From the NCBI RefSeq assembly GCF_042681745.1, contig NZ_JBHUGF010000010.1, positions 2,480,001 through 2,544,000 of the forward strand: DNA of 64,000 nt, in the 5' to 3' direction. Made by a program: the position numbers and the translations under genes. The DNA is from Saccharibacillus nicotianae (GTDB taxonomy: Bacteria; Bacillota; Bacilli; Paenibacillales; Paenibacillaceae). Within the stretch, counting starts at the first letter, position 1; the number at the start of each line of letters is the position of its first letter. Under the pieces are notes generated by a model. It was not told where the DNA came from, did no database searches, and worked only from the letters and a program-made list of their open reading frames with translations. Shown here one piece after another: positions 17,922-26,653 of the stretch.

Positions 17922-18185
17922 GTATTTGACGTTTTTTCATGGTTTTCATAAATATCTAAATCACAAAGAGGTGAATTTCAAAATGGAAGGCGACCCGAGG
18001 CCCAGTTGGCAGCAGGACGGATGGACAAATTGCAGGAAACAAACGACAACCATAGGGCACTGGAGTAACGCGCCATTATTGAAAAATCTTCTCCGTTTTT
18101 TCATAAATTATAGCGAAGCTTTGTAAACAGGTGTGCGGTTGCCGCTTCTTTCCCTGCTCATTTCATAATAAAGGGGTAGAACACA
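17922..18185 (+). promoter_or_regulatory. Long structured 5' leader of corA, class unknown
   Basis: A GC-rich block (about 17986-18074) stands out in AT-rich surroundings. Nested complementary segments can be drawn by eye: GGCG with CGCC, CCAGT with ACTGG, and ATGG with CCAT around an A-rich loop. Further down, GCGG/CCGC (near 18136) and a weak TCCCT that could mask the corA Shine-Dalgarno AGGGG are visible. It does not match the M-box, yybP-ykoY or other riboswitch consensus I know. An upstream ORF overlaps it. A role in magnesium-dependent control of corA is inference. Confidence 0.5.
17983..18126 (+). CDS. Possible leader ORF upstream of corA
   Basis: A 47-codon frame begins MEGDPRPSWQQDGWTN with AAAGAGGTG about 10 nt upstream and ends 59 bp before corA. 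The acidic and proline-rich first residues resemble in composition the MgtL leader peptide of enterobacteria (MEPDPTP), where low magnesium destabilises translating ribosomes and controls mgtA. The resemblance is short and could be chance, since the same DNA appears to fold as RNA. No function is asserted. Confidence 0.35.
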   Translation: MEGDPRPSWQQDGWTNCRKQTTTIGHWSNAPLLKNLLRFFINYSEAL

Positions 18186-19121
18186 ATGAAAGTTCGGCAC
18201 GTTAATGCTGGAGCATTCACTCCAGTAGAAAATATTACCGACACACTGGTAGCACCTGAAGAAGGATTTTACTGGATCGATGCAGATTTGGAAGATTTGA
18301 TAGAACTACAACCATTATTTATGCTTCATGATCTAGCTGTAGAAGATTGCTTGAGTGAAGAAGAACAACGTCCTAAGATCGAAATTTATGAAAGTCATTA
18401 TTTTATTGTAGTGAACAGTATTCGTTTTGATAACGAAGAGATTTTTTTGCGTGCCCTGAATATTTTTCTAGGACGGCATTATATTATTACTGTCACCAAG
18501 CAGAAAATTAATGAATTGCGTGTACTCAAACCGATTCTATGGGAAGAGGAAGTTAGCCGCGCTGATAAATTTATGTATCTGTTAATTGACCTTGTTGTTG
18601 ATAATTACTTCGCTGTAGGTGACCGGATCGAAGATCAAATCGAACTACTGGAAGAAAATATATTGATGCATACTAAAAAATCACATTTGAATGAAATTAT
18701 TGGTTTGCGTGGCGAGATTTTATGGCTCAAACGTGTACTTGGCCCTCAGCGTGAAGTGATCAATACATTGAATAAAAAAGATCTTCGTCTGATCGATGAT
18801 CAATTGCAAAAATATTTCAGTGACGTTTATGAGAATGCGGTAAAAGTATCCGAGATGTTTGATACGTTCCGCGATCTGATGGGTAACTTACGAGAAGCTT
18901 ACCAGTCCAGTATCTCTAATCGTGCGAATGAAATTATGCGTGTTTTTACAGCAATCACAACGATATTTATGCCGTTGACTGTGATTACAGGTATTTATGG
19001 AATGAACTTTGAAGATATGCCCGAATTGCATTGGCGCTTCGGTTACCCGTTGGTCATCGGAATTATGATCACGTTAGGTCTAACTATGTTTTTCACTTTC
19101 CGCAAAAAAGATTGGATCTGA
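18186..19121 (+). CDS. corA: CorA-family magnesium/cobalt transporter
   Basis: Pentameric divalent-cation channel of the cytoplasmic membrane. The 311-residue protein has an acidic cytoplasmic N-domain (about 1-235) and two C-terminal membrane helices (about 255-275 and 286-305). The selectivity signature Gly-Met-Asn (IYGMNF, residues 272-274) lies between them and the tail is basic (FRKKDWI). Length is normal. AAAGGGG precedes the ATG with suitable spacing. It is a single-gene unit with its own strong promoter, long leader and terminator. Confidence 0.95.
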   Translation: MKVRHVNAGAFTPVENITDTLVAPEEGFYWIDADLEDLIELQPLFMLHDLAVEDCLSEEEQRPKIEIYESHYFIVVNSIRFDNEEIFLRALNIFLGRHYIITVTKQKINELRVLKPILWEEEVSRADKFMYLLIDLVVDNYFAVGDRIEDQIELLEENILMHTKKSHLNEIIGLRGEILWLKRVLGPQREVINTLNKKDLRLIDDQLQKYFSDVYENAVKVSEMFDTFRDLMGNLREAYQSSISNRANEIMRVFTAITTIFMPLTVITGIYGMNFEDMPELHWRFGYPLVIGIMITLGLTMFFTFRKKDWI

Positions 19122-19128
19122 AACGATT

Positions 19129-19177
19129 AAAGCTGCCCTTATTCATCGTCATTAGATGAACAAGGACAGCTTTTTTT
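19129..19177 (+). terminator. Terminator of corA
   Basis: AAAGCTG/CAGCTTT, CCTT/AAGG and TTCATC/GATGAA helices stack with single mismatches and are followed by a run of seven T. Confidence 0.85.
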
Positions 19178-19195
19178 GATTGGTGACTTAGCGAG

Positions 19196-19294
19196 TTGGT
19201 CGCGCTTATGATACCAAGCGCTAGTTGTAAGATATTTTGCTGCACGAAAATCATTTTCCATTTGACTTGGTCGCGCTTATGATGCCAAGCGCTT
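19196..19294. repeat. Two copies of a 27-28 bp hairpin-forming repeat
   Basis: TTGGTCGCGCTTATGAT is followed by (A or G)CCAAGCGCT at 19196-19222 and again at 19267-19294, with one base differing over 27. Within each copy GCGCTT can pair with AAGCGC and TTGG with CCAA, giving overlapping pairing options. The second copy runs into the stop codon of the GH65 gene. Function unknown; it may act as a 3' end or spacer element. Confidence 0.7.
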
Positions 19295-22076
19295 AAGGAA
19301 GTTGCATCCAGCGGATCATGGTTTCTAGGTTTAGTCCATCTAAGCCGGGCACTGTAAAGTGAGCGCTATCGATTCGGGATAGAGAACTTACAGCGATTGT
19401 TTTCATCCCGATTTGACGAGCCGATTGAATCGACTCGGTAGAATCTTCGATAACCATTGTATGATAAGGATGAATATTTACGGAATTCGCTGCTTTGATA
19501 AATATTTCAGGATCAGGCTTGCTGAACTCTACATCATCCGATGTAATGATTCGGTTGAAGTACTGTCGTACTCCTAATTTCTCTACAACTTCTTCTGCAT
19601 CGGTACGGTGAGATGCCAATACTACAGCAATGTTATGATCAGCAAAATGTTGAAGTAAATCATTTACGCCTGGCAACAATTCTGCGGATTCAATCGTTTC
19701 CGATTCTTCATCAATCACCGGAATTACGACACCTTCCAAGCCGAACACAATCGCACAAAGATCACGATTATTTGCTTCAAGCGGTTGTGTCATTGCTACT
19801 ACATATTCTTGTCCATAATGCTCTATCGTCAACGGTTCCCCGCGAACAAGACTATACGTTGTTTTGTTGCCTTCTACATTCACATTTACAAGACGATCTT
19901 GGAATTGTACCCGGAAGGAGTACTCTGTCCAGCTTGGTGGTAACTTCGGTTCAAAATGCAGGCGACCATCATATTGACGCATTCCTGCAAATCCACCAAT
20001 AATCGTTAGCCAGCTACCTGCCATCGAAGCCGCATGGATACCGTCTTTGACGTTGCCATGAATATCATCCAGATCCATACGTGCTGATTCGATAAAGAAA
20101 TTATAAGCATGATCCATATTGCCAAGTTCTGCTGCAATAATCGCATGAATCGCTGCTGATAATGAAGAATCATGTGTCGTCAATGGCTCATAGTACGCAT
20201 AGTTTTTTACTTTTTCTAGCTTGGTGAATTTCTCCCCTAGCAAATAAAATGCTAGAATCAGATCGGCTTGCTTAATTACTTGCTGACGATAAATGACTAA
20301 TGGATGATAATGCAAAAGCAATGGATAATTTTCAGCCGGTGTACTGTCAAAATCCCATACGCCTTTATCCAGAAACGAATCATCTTGACCGATCAGTCCA
20401 TTCTGACGATGGATATAGATTTCATCCGCAGCACGTGCCCAATCTGCAATTTCTTCCTCGGTTAGTCCCATTACACTGTGCATAGCAAGATAAGAATCTG
20501 GAGTCAATTCTTCCCACTGTGTTAATTCATGAACAGTAAATTCTAATGCATCTTTGACCATAATATTCGTATACGTATTGTTGTTCACAATCGCGGTATA
20601 CTCATCAGGGCCGGTAACTCCATTAATACAGAATCCTTTGCCTGTAATCCAATTTCCTACTGATAAGAAGAATCTTGAAATCTCGATCAACATCTCTAGA
20701 CCTTTGGTTTGCAAAAAGTCTTGATCGCCTGTTGCTTCTACGTATTGAATAATAGCATGAGCTACATCGGCATTAATATGAAACTGAGCGGTTCCCCCTG
20801 GATAATAAGCAGAAGCTTCTTCTCCGTTGATTGTCCGCCACGGGAATAGAGCGCCTTCGGCTGCCATTTCTACTGCGCGTTCTCTTGCTTTTGGCAATGT
20901 ATAATAACGGTATTCCAACAGACGTAACGCTAACTCGGGCTTAGTATACAAAAAGAATGGTAACATATAAGTTTCTGTATCCCAGAAATAATGTCCTTCA
21001 TACCCTTCTCCTGTAATTCCTTTAGCACTAATATTCGTTTTGCCATCGCGACCGACCGATTGGAATAATTGATACGCATTGTATCGTAATCCTTGCTGTA
21101 ACAGTTCATCGCCTTCCACATTTACATCGGCAATTTCCCAGAACTCATCTAAATATTCCTTTTGCTTCGCTGTTAAAGTATCCCAGCCATTCGCTTTCAC
21201 ATCTTTTAATGTAGATTGTGCCAAAATCAGCAAGTCTTCTACTTCATAATCTTTCGAAGAATAATACACAATTGATTTATCCAGTGTGATCGATTGTCCT
21301 TCTTTTACATGCATTGTGAAATGCTTGGCGATTCGCTCATCTTCTATTGCTGTGTCTAACGTATGCTTGTAATCTAATACATGATCTGCTCCACATAGTA
21401 AATGAAATTCTGTTTCTGTCGTACGTTGCTCTAGAGCCATAAACGTATTTTCTTCATACGACTGAACCGTATGTAATACTTGCCCTCCAAAAGCCGATCC
21501 TGCTCGTGGATCATCTGCTGATATTTCATTGGTCACTTTACCATTTAATGCAGAGACCAGTTTAATTTCACCTGTGAAATTAACAGGTTTAACAGTATAA
21601 CGAACCATCGCTACATGCTTATTATCAAATGAAATCAAGCGCTGTGTATCTACTTGTACTTGTTTACCTGTTCCACTTTCCCATACTACATGACGAGACA
21701 GAACCCCATGTTGCATATCCAAAATGCGTTCGTATTCGATCACACGCCCGCTCAATAAATTAAATTGTTCGCCATCGATAAATAACTCGATAATTTTGCT
21801 GTCGGTGACATTGAGCATCGTCTGACGTTTACGTGCATAACCAAAAGCTTCTTCTCCATACGTAATATCTGCTGAATCGTAAAATCCATTTAAATACGTA
21901 CCGTTCAGTGCATTAATACCTGCACCTTCTAATCCTTCTTCAAAATGTCCACGCATTCCCAAATATCCATTAGCAACTGTAAAAATAGTTTCTCCTCTAC
22001 GATTATGGATAGGGTCAAACGAAGATTCTCGAATCGACCACGGCTCTACTTCATATATTGAATTGCCTTCTCTCAT
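19293..22076 (-). CDS. GH65 disaccharide phosphorylase (maltose/kojibiose type) fused to a degenerate HAD domain
   Basis: Residues 1 to about 760 form a glycoside hydrolase family 65 protein, an inverting phosphorylase that splits an alpha-glucoside such as maltose with phosphate into beta-glucose-1-phosphate and glucose. Seen are the N-terminal FTVANGYLGMRG, the FWDTETYMLPF segment, and the general acid Glu492 in GVTGPDEYTA. Residues about 772-927 resemble beta-phosphoglucomutase: SKPDPEIF with its lysine and VIEDSTESIQSA are kept. The first motif, however, reads FGLEG in place of FDLDG, so the nucleophile Asp779 is Gly and the acid/base is Glu. The cap domain is also missing. The ATG at 22076 has GGAGG 8 nt upstream and is used instead of 22091. 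Substrate is not certain. Confidence 0.9.
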   Translation of the reverse strand: MREGNSIYEVEPWSIRESSFDPIHNRRGETIFTVANGYLGMRGHFEEGLEGAGINALNGTYLNGFYDSADITYGEEAFGYARKRQTMLNVTDSKIIELFIDGEQFNLLSGRVIEYERILDMQHGVLSRHVVWESGTGKQVQVDTQRLISFDNKHVAMVRYTVKPVNFTGEIKLVSALNGKVTNEISADDPRAGSAFGGQVLHTVQSYEENTFMALEQRTTETEFHLLCGADHVLDYKHTLDTAIEDERIAKHFTMHVKEGQSITLDKSIVYYSSKDYEVEDLLILAQSTLKDVKANGWDTLTAKQKEYLDEFWEIADVNVEGDELLQQGLRYNAYQLFQSVGRDGKTNISAKGITGEGYEGHYFWDTETYMLPFFLYTKPELALRLLEYRYYTLPKARERAVEMAAEGALFPWRTINGEEASAYYPGGTAQFHINADVAHAIIQYVEATGDQDFLQTKGLEMLIEISRFFLSVGNWITGKGFCINGVTGPDEYTAIVNNNTYTNIMVKDALEFTVHELTQWEELTPDSYLAMHSVMGLTEEEIADWARAADEIYIHRQNGLIGQDDSFLDKGVWDFDSTPAENYPLLLHYHPLVIYRQQVIKQADLILAFYLLGEKFTKLEKVKNYAYYEPLTTHDSSLSAAIHAIIAAELGNMDHAYNFFIESARMDLDDIHGNVKDGIHAASMAGSWLTIIGGFAGMRQYDGRLHFEPKLPPSWTEYSFRVQFQDRLVNVNVEGNKTTYSLVRGEPLTIEHYGQEYVVAMTQPLEANNRDLCAIVFGLEGVVIPVIDEESETIESAELLPGVNDLLQHFADHNIAVVLASHRTDAEEVVEKLGVRQYFNRIITSDDVEFSKPDPEIFIKAANSVNIHPYHTMVIEDSTESIQSARQIGMKTIAVSSLSRIDSAHFTVPGLDGLNLETMIRWMQLP

Positions 22077-22121
22077 TCGATATTCCTCCATTTTTATCTA
22101 GTTATTGAACAGTATTCTCTT

Positions 22122-22139
22122 ACTATAGTTAACCGTTAA
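22122..22139 (-). promoter_or_regulatory. Possible promoter and operator of the GH65 gene
   Basis: The minus strand shows TATAGT (22127-22122), directly preceded by an 11-bp palindrome TTAACCGTTAA (22129-22139), a position suited to repressor binding. The -35 is poor, so the call is tentative. Confidence 0.3.
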
Positions 22140-22249
22140 ACCTGCTCATTACATCAAATAGATCAAAATTGATTCAAAATAGCTATTTCTTTCAAGCCAT
22201 ATTGTACCCACATCCCGTTTATATTTTTCAGAGCAGACTTATAAAAAAA

Positions 22250-22284
22250 GTCTTCTTTTCAACAATAGATGCTAAAAAGAAGAC
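22250..22284 (-). terminator. Terminator after bdbC
   Basis: A perfect 10-bp stem (GTCTTCTTTT and complement) with a 15-nt loop is followed by TTTTTTTAT on the minus strand. Confidence 0.85.
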
Positions 22285-22316
22285 AAGGTACTGATATCAA
22301 TCAACGGTATGGCTAT

Positions 22317-22781
22317 TTATTCTGTTTCTTCATCTTCATAAGCAATTGCATCTGCTGCACGACTACCTCTCCATAACAACAAAGCAATCAAGATAAAAGC
22401 GATTAACGCCATAAAAGGAATCGTAATAAAACCAAACCATTCAAAATAAGGCTTATTACAAGGAACCCCTGTTGTACATGGTAAAATTCTGCTCAAAGCT
22501 GGAATATGTTGCTCTGCATAATGGTAAATGGCTACACATGCACCAAGAATCACGAGCGGCATCGAATATCTAACAATACGACGATCATTATGATAAGCAG
22601 CAATCCCAAGCAAAATCACCTGCGGATACATAAAAATACGCTGATACCAGCATAATTTACAAGGTTCCAGTAGCATTACATCACTCAAATACAGACTTCC
22701 ACCAGTAGCTACAATAGCTACTATCCATGCTAGAAATAAATAGTATCGCGCTAAAAAAGATGGAGACGATTCTGTATTCAT
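22317..22781 (-). CDS. bdbC: BdbC/DsbB-type thiol-disulfide oxidoreductase
   Basis: Membrane quinone reductase that reoxidises the DsbA-like partner. The 154-residue protein has four membrane helices, the first redox pair CKLC just after helix 1 (residues around 40) and a second pair in LPCTTGVPC between helices 3 and 4, as in DsbB/BdbC. The longest frame starts at 22877, inside bdbD, but GGAGGG 8 nt before the ATG at 22781 sets the start, 4 bp after the bdbD stop. Pairing with bdbD supports the function. Confidence 0.93.
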   Translation of the reverse strand: MNTESSPSFLARYYLFLAWIVAIVATGGSLYLSDVMLLEPCKLCWYQRIFMYPQVILLGIAAYHNDRRIVRYSMPLVILGACVAIYHYAEQHIPALSRILPCTTGVPCNKPYFEWFGFITIPFMALIAFILIALLLWRGSRAADAIAYEDEETE

Positions 22782-22785
22782 CGTA

Positions 22786-23529
22786 TTAGCCCTCCGATCC
22801 AGCTTCTGTTTTGGCTTTCTCGATCGCTGCTTTGAGTGCGGTATAATCTCCAAGATCTCCTGTATATTCGACTCCATTAATATAGATCGACGGCGTACCT
22901 GGAAGATTTAATTCTTTTCCTTTATCATATTGAGCTTGTACTTGTTTGGCATACGTTTTATTTTCTATATCTTGACGAAGCTTGGTCGTATCGATCGACG
23001 CATCTGCTTTTTTAGCCAAATCAACCAGAAAATCGGTAGTTGCCCATTCTGTATTTTCATCGCCTTGATTAGTATAAATAGTGTCAAAATATTTCCAGAA
23101 CGCTTCATTATTTTGGTGATACACCGACTCTACTGCCAAAGCTGCTGTCGTAGAATCAGGGCCCAAAAATGGGAAGTTCATAAAGTACATGGCTGCTGTA
23201 CCATTGGAAATATAATCTTTTTGAATTTGGGGCACAATGATTTCATTGAACTGCTTACAAATCGGGCATTTGAAATCGCCAAATTCTACAATTTTGACAG
23301 GAGCTGTTGTTTCACCTTTAACTGGAAGCTGACTGTAATCAAACGTAGTCGCTTCGGCTGTTTTGTTATTCGGTACAAAAATAATAAGTAATACGATAAC
23401 TGCAATCACAGCTACTGTTCCAATAATTAGATTACGCATTAACTTCTTTTGACGTAATGCTTCTTTTTGTTTGTACTCTTGCTGTTGCTGTCTTTTAATT
23501 GCGGGATTTACTTTTTTCTTATTCGCCAT
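22786..23529 (-). CDS. bdbD: BdbD/DsbA-type membrane-anchored thiol oxidase
   Basis: Introduces disulfides in exported proteins. The 247-residue protein has a Lys/Gln-rich cytoplasmic start, a membrane anchor (about 31-52, LIIGTVAVIAVIVLLIIFVP) and a thioredoxin-like domain with an inserted helical part. Its active site CPIC is in FGDFKCPICKQF, and the cis-proline loop is in LPGTPSIYING. The ATG at 23529 lies within the end of the fructokinase gene with AAAGGTG upstream, so the three genes form an operon. BdbC/BdbD pairs serve competence and secreted disulfide proteins in Bacillus; the clients here are unknown. Confidence 0.93.
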   Translation of the reverse strand: MANKKKVNPAIKRQQQQEYKQKEALRQKKLMRNLIIGTVAVIAVIVLLIIFVPNNKTAEATTFDYSQLPVKGETTAPVKIVEFGDFKCPICKQFNEIIVPQIQKDYISNGTAAMYFMNFPFLGPDSTTAALAVESVYHQNNEAFWKYFDTIYTNQGDENTEWATTDFLVDLAKKADASIDTTKLRQDIENKTYAKQVQAQYDKGKELNLPGTPSIYINGVEYTGDLGDYTALKAAIEKAKTEAGSEG

Positions 23530-24421
23530 TGGTTGCACCTTTTTCTCCAGACCATGCTAGATCTGCTAACGCAAGCGCTCCACATAATCCAGCATTATCG
23601 CCCAATTGTGGAGGAACGATAAATTGGTCAATCTGTTCATTTAAGCTAGGATGCTGTACATAACCAGCCAACAGCTTTTGTAATTTTTCACGAATCAGCG
23701 GGAATAATTGCTCTTGCTTCATTACACCGCCACCCATGACTATTTTTTGTGGGGATAAAATCAGTACATAGTTCATTAACGCTTGTGCCAGATAGTAAGC
23801 TTCCATTTCCCATGCAGGATGTTCTGGAGTCAGCTCAGAACCTTTGACTTGCCAGCGTTTTTCTATCGCAGGGCCGGCTGCTACGCCTTCCAGACAATCG
23901 CCATGATAAGGACAGAATCCTTCAAAATGATCATCAGGATGACGACGAACCAAAATATGTCCCATTTCTGGATGAGATAATCCATGTAGCATTTTGCCAG
24001 CTACTACAGCGCCAGCACCAATACCTGTACCTACCGTAATATAAATACAGCTATCTAATCCTTGCGCCGCTCCCCATTTATGTTCCCCCAACGCCGCTCC
24101 ATTCACATCGGTATCAAAACCAATCGGTACATCAAAATGCTCTTTCATATGTCCTACAATATTGTATTGTCCCCAATGTGGCTTCGGTGTAGTCGTTATG
24201 TATCCATACGTTGGGCTGCCTTTAATCGGATCAATCGGTCCAAAAGAACCGATACCGATCGCTTCTACTTCTTTACCTTCAAAAAAAGAAATTACATTTT
24301 TCATCGTAATCTCAGGCGTTTCGGTAGGGAAACTTACTCTTTCTAAAATCTCTCCATCCTCTGTACCAATCCCGCATACAAATTTAGTACCGCCTGCTTC
24401 AATAGCCCCTAATTTTTTCAT
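23519..24421 (-). CDS. scrK: ROK-family fructokinase
   Basis: Sugar kinase of the ROK family. The 300-residue sequence follows the Bacillus YdhR/GmuE fructokinase pattern: GAIEAGGTKFVCGIG at the ATP phosphate loop, IGSFGPIDP, the catalytic aspartate in DTDVNGAALGE, and ITVGTGIGAGAV. The zinc site is made of His/Cys in SHPEMGHILVRRHP and CPYHGDCLEG. It would phosphorylate fructose and perhaps mannose or glucose. It is the first gene before bdbD-bdbC and lies two genes from the GH65 phosphorylase; its place with thiol oxidases has no clear metabolic logic. Confidence 0.88.
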   Translation of the reverse strand: MKKLGAIEAGGTKFVCGIGTEDGEILERVSFPTETPEITMKNVISFFEGKEVEAIGIGSFGPIDPIKGSPTYGYITTTPKPHWGQYNIVGHMKEHFDVPIGFDTDVNGAALGEHKWGAAQGLDSCIYITVGTGIGAGAVVAGKMLHGLSHPEMGHILVRRHPDDHFEGFCPYHGDCLEGVAAGPAIEKRWQVKGSELTPEHPAWEMEAYYLAQALMNYVLILSPQKIVMGGGVMKQEQLFPLIREKLQKLLAGYVQHPSLNEQIDQFIVPPQLGDNAGLCGALALADLAWSGEKGATNGE

Positions 24422-24543
24422 AAATGATATATCTCCTTTGAGTTATCCTGTATGGATAGATTAGTATTCCCCTAAATTATTGCAGAGATGCTCCATATTG
24501 ATCATATATGATATTGAAGTCGAAATGATGTCGACACGAGCAC

Positions 24544-25635
24544 TTATGAACCGCTTGCACCAAAAATCAACGTATTGCTTAGTAATCGTCCGGGTGGTGT
24601 AATCATGCGTCCATTAGCATACATCCCCGATGAAGCGCCTCCATCTAAGTTCATCGCTTGCTTCGCGCCCAGCCTCTGCATAATAGCTGCCCATTGCTTC
24701 ATTGTTGCTCCAGGAACAGTTGCAATCATAACTGAACCATCTGCCATAATCGCAATACCACTACGCGCACCGGCATCGGTCAAAATTTTAGGATCTTGAA
24801 ATCCTTCTTCCACTGCATTCAAAGCGATATTGCTGTCTTTCACCAGTCTTGGCCCTGCACCTACCGCAGTCACAACTTGTTGCCATGGAATATCTTTGCC
24901 TTTGATATCTTGATAAGCAATATTCATCTTAACAGTTGCACCTATCGTAAAGCGATCAGCCGCATATTTCTGATCTCCTGTATACACAAGCACATATCCA
25001 TTAGTAGGAATTGTTGTTTTGTTATTATTTCCTTTATGAGTGACTTTACCATTCACTACGGTTACTGCTATTCCACCTGTAAAGCCTGTATTTGTACCCC
25101 GATCAGAAGTGTAAATAACAGATGTGCTAGACGTACCTGGAAGGCGATTCACCCAAATAGCATACCAGCTAGATGATTTACCTGTTGTCGATTGCACTGT
25201 TCCTGTAATAGACAATCGCAACGAATCCATCAAAGCTGTACCATTTGCCAAAAATCCTATTGTAGTTCCATATCTGCCCAAATGCGCAATACGACCATTT
25301 TTAATTAACGTACCATAAGGGTCAGGCGCACCACCATAAGCTTCAAAAAAAGCACCGTTAATTGCTGCTTGAGCACCAACATTTTTGACGATAGACGATA
25401 AGGAAGCCGTCTGACCAACATGTTGATTAGCCAGTCCTATGCCTGTTTTGGTTCCTTTCGGAATATGAACCGTCTGTACTGTAAATGTTCGTCCAGCAGC
25501 AGACACTTTCTGCGTCGAAGCTCGGATTCCCGATCCTGATCCTGCTGCTACTGCTGGAGAACCAGCAGTAGGTAGCAAGCACAGAATCATCACGATAGAC
25601 AACATGCCAATGAGGAAGCGCGATGATGTTTTCAT
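24544..25635 (-). CDS. Secreted phosphodiester glycosidase (NAGPA-domain protein)
   Basis: A 363-residue exported protein. A signal peptide (residues about 1-31, MLSIVMILCLLPTAGSPAVAA) is followed by a NAGPA/DUF2233 domain, named after the enzyme that uncovers mannose-6-phosphate and found in bacterial proteins acting on cell-wall or polysaccharide phosphodiesters. Family segments seen are QAAINGAFFEAYGGAPDPYGTLI and, near the end, AMNLDGGASSGMYANGRM. The ATG directly follows the stop of the exonuclease gene, so the two are co-transcribed. Substrate is unknown. Confidence 0.88.
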   Translation of the reverse strand: MKTSSRFLIGMLSIVMILCLLPTAGSPAVAAGSGSGIRASTQKVSAAGRTFTVQTVHIPKGTKTGIGLANQHVGQTASLSSIVKNVGAQAAINGAFFEAYGGAPDPYGTLIKNGRIAHLGRYGTTIGFLANGTALMDSLRLSITGTVQSTTGKSSSWYAIWVNRLPGTSSTSVIYTSDRGTNTGFTGGIAVTVVNGKVTHKGNNNKTTIPTNGYVLVYTGDQKYAADRFTIGATVKMNIAYQDIKGKDIPWQQVVTAVGAGPRLVKDSNIALNAVEEGFQDPKILTDAGARSGIAIMADGSVMIATVPGATMKQWAAIMQRLGAKQAMNLDGGASSGMYANGRMITPPGRLLSNTLIFGASGS

Positions 25636-26523
25636 TTAAAATACACCTACGCCTAACATCGAACAAAGACTTTTGATCTCTAATTCTTCAAATTTCGTCA
25701 GAACAATATCATCTTCTAAAAGCAAAAGACTAGCATCCAACGAACAGACGACAGGTACTTCACGATGAATCGCCGCTAAGCGATGAGACATATGAAGCAT
25801 ATCGAGATCCTTTTCAATTTTTGTACGAATCGAAGGTGTTAATTGATCTAAATTTTCCAAAATACCTGCGATCGTTCCATATTCTTTGACCAGCTTAATG
25901 GCTGTTTTTTCACCGATTCCTTTGACTCCTGGATAGTTGTCGCTAGCATCGCCCATCAAAGCTTTCATATCAATAATCTGAGCAGGTGTTAATTCCTTTT
26001 CTTCCATTAATGATTCAGGAGTATAGACTTTGTAATTGCCATAGCCTTTTTTCATAATAATTACACTGGTTCGTTCATCTACGAGCTGTAACATATCATG
26101 ATCTCCTGTCAAAATCAGAACTTCCATATCCGCTTCAAGCTCACGCGAAATCGTACCTATACAATCATCCGCTTCATAACCGGGGGCACTTAGATTAGGA
26201 ATACCCATACTTTCGGTCACTTCTAGAATCAAATCAAATTGCGGAATCAAATCATCCGGTGCAGCCGATCGATTCCCCTTGTAAGCGGCAAATTCTTCGG
26301 TGCGAAACGTTTTGCTACTGACATCCCAACAACAGGCAATATGAGTAGGGTTATACAGTTGTACAGCATCCCACAGATAACGTACAAACCCGTAAATTGC
26401 ATTCGTAGGAATACCTGACTTGGTGCGACGAATATAACCGGATTGCGCTGTAGCATAATAAGCTCGGAATAGCAGTGCCATTCCATCGACTAACATTATT
26501 TTTTGATCTTTCATTAGTTTCAC
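25636..26523 (-). CDS. 5'-3' exonuclease (flap endonuclease type, YpcP-like)
   Basis: A stand-alone homologue of the DNA polymerase I 5' nuclease domain, acting on RNA primers and flaps. Over 295 residues the metal-binding acidic residues are visible: MLVDGMALLFRAYY, CCWDVSS, GYEADDCIGTI and TGDHDMLQLV, followed by the helix-hairpin-helix MGDASDNYPGVKGIGEKTA. A GTG at 26523 with AAGG 5 nt away or the ATG at 26514 could start it; I keep 26523. It is upstream of, and adjacent to, the phosphodiester glycosidase gene. Confidence 0.9.
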   Translation of the reverse strand: MKLMKDQKIMLVDGMALLFRAYYATAQSGYIRRTKSGIPTNAIYGFVRYLWDAVQLYNPTHIACCWDVSSKTFRTEEFAAYKGNRSAAPDDLIPQFDLILEVTESMGIPNLSAPGYEADDCIGTISRELEADMEVLILTGDHDMLQLVDERTSVIIMKKGYGNYKVYTPESLMEEKELTPAQIIDMKALMGDASDNYPGVKGIGEKTAIKLVKEYGTIAGILENLDQLTPSIRTKIEKDLDMLHMSHRLAAIHREVPVVCSLDASLLLLEDDIVLTKFEELEIKSLCSMLGVGVF

Positions 26524-26653
26524 TTCTACCTTCTCTCTTCAATACAGATGAATCCAATCTGAGTATATCATACCGAATTTTTACGATACTGTACAAGTAT
26601 TCACAAGACTTTACATTTTTTAATTATTCTATAGTTGGTTCTTTATTTTAATA

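Noticed and set aside
17941..18126. M-box or yybP-ykoY riboswitch in the corA leader
   Set aside because: The conserved cores of these classes are missing, so the leader is reported only as unclassified.
19740..19800. Frameshift or pseudogene in the GH65-HAD gene
   Set aside because: The frame is open throughout, and the loss of the HAD aspartates is by substitution, so the gene is treated as intact.
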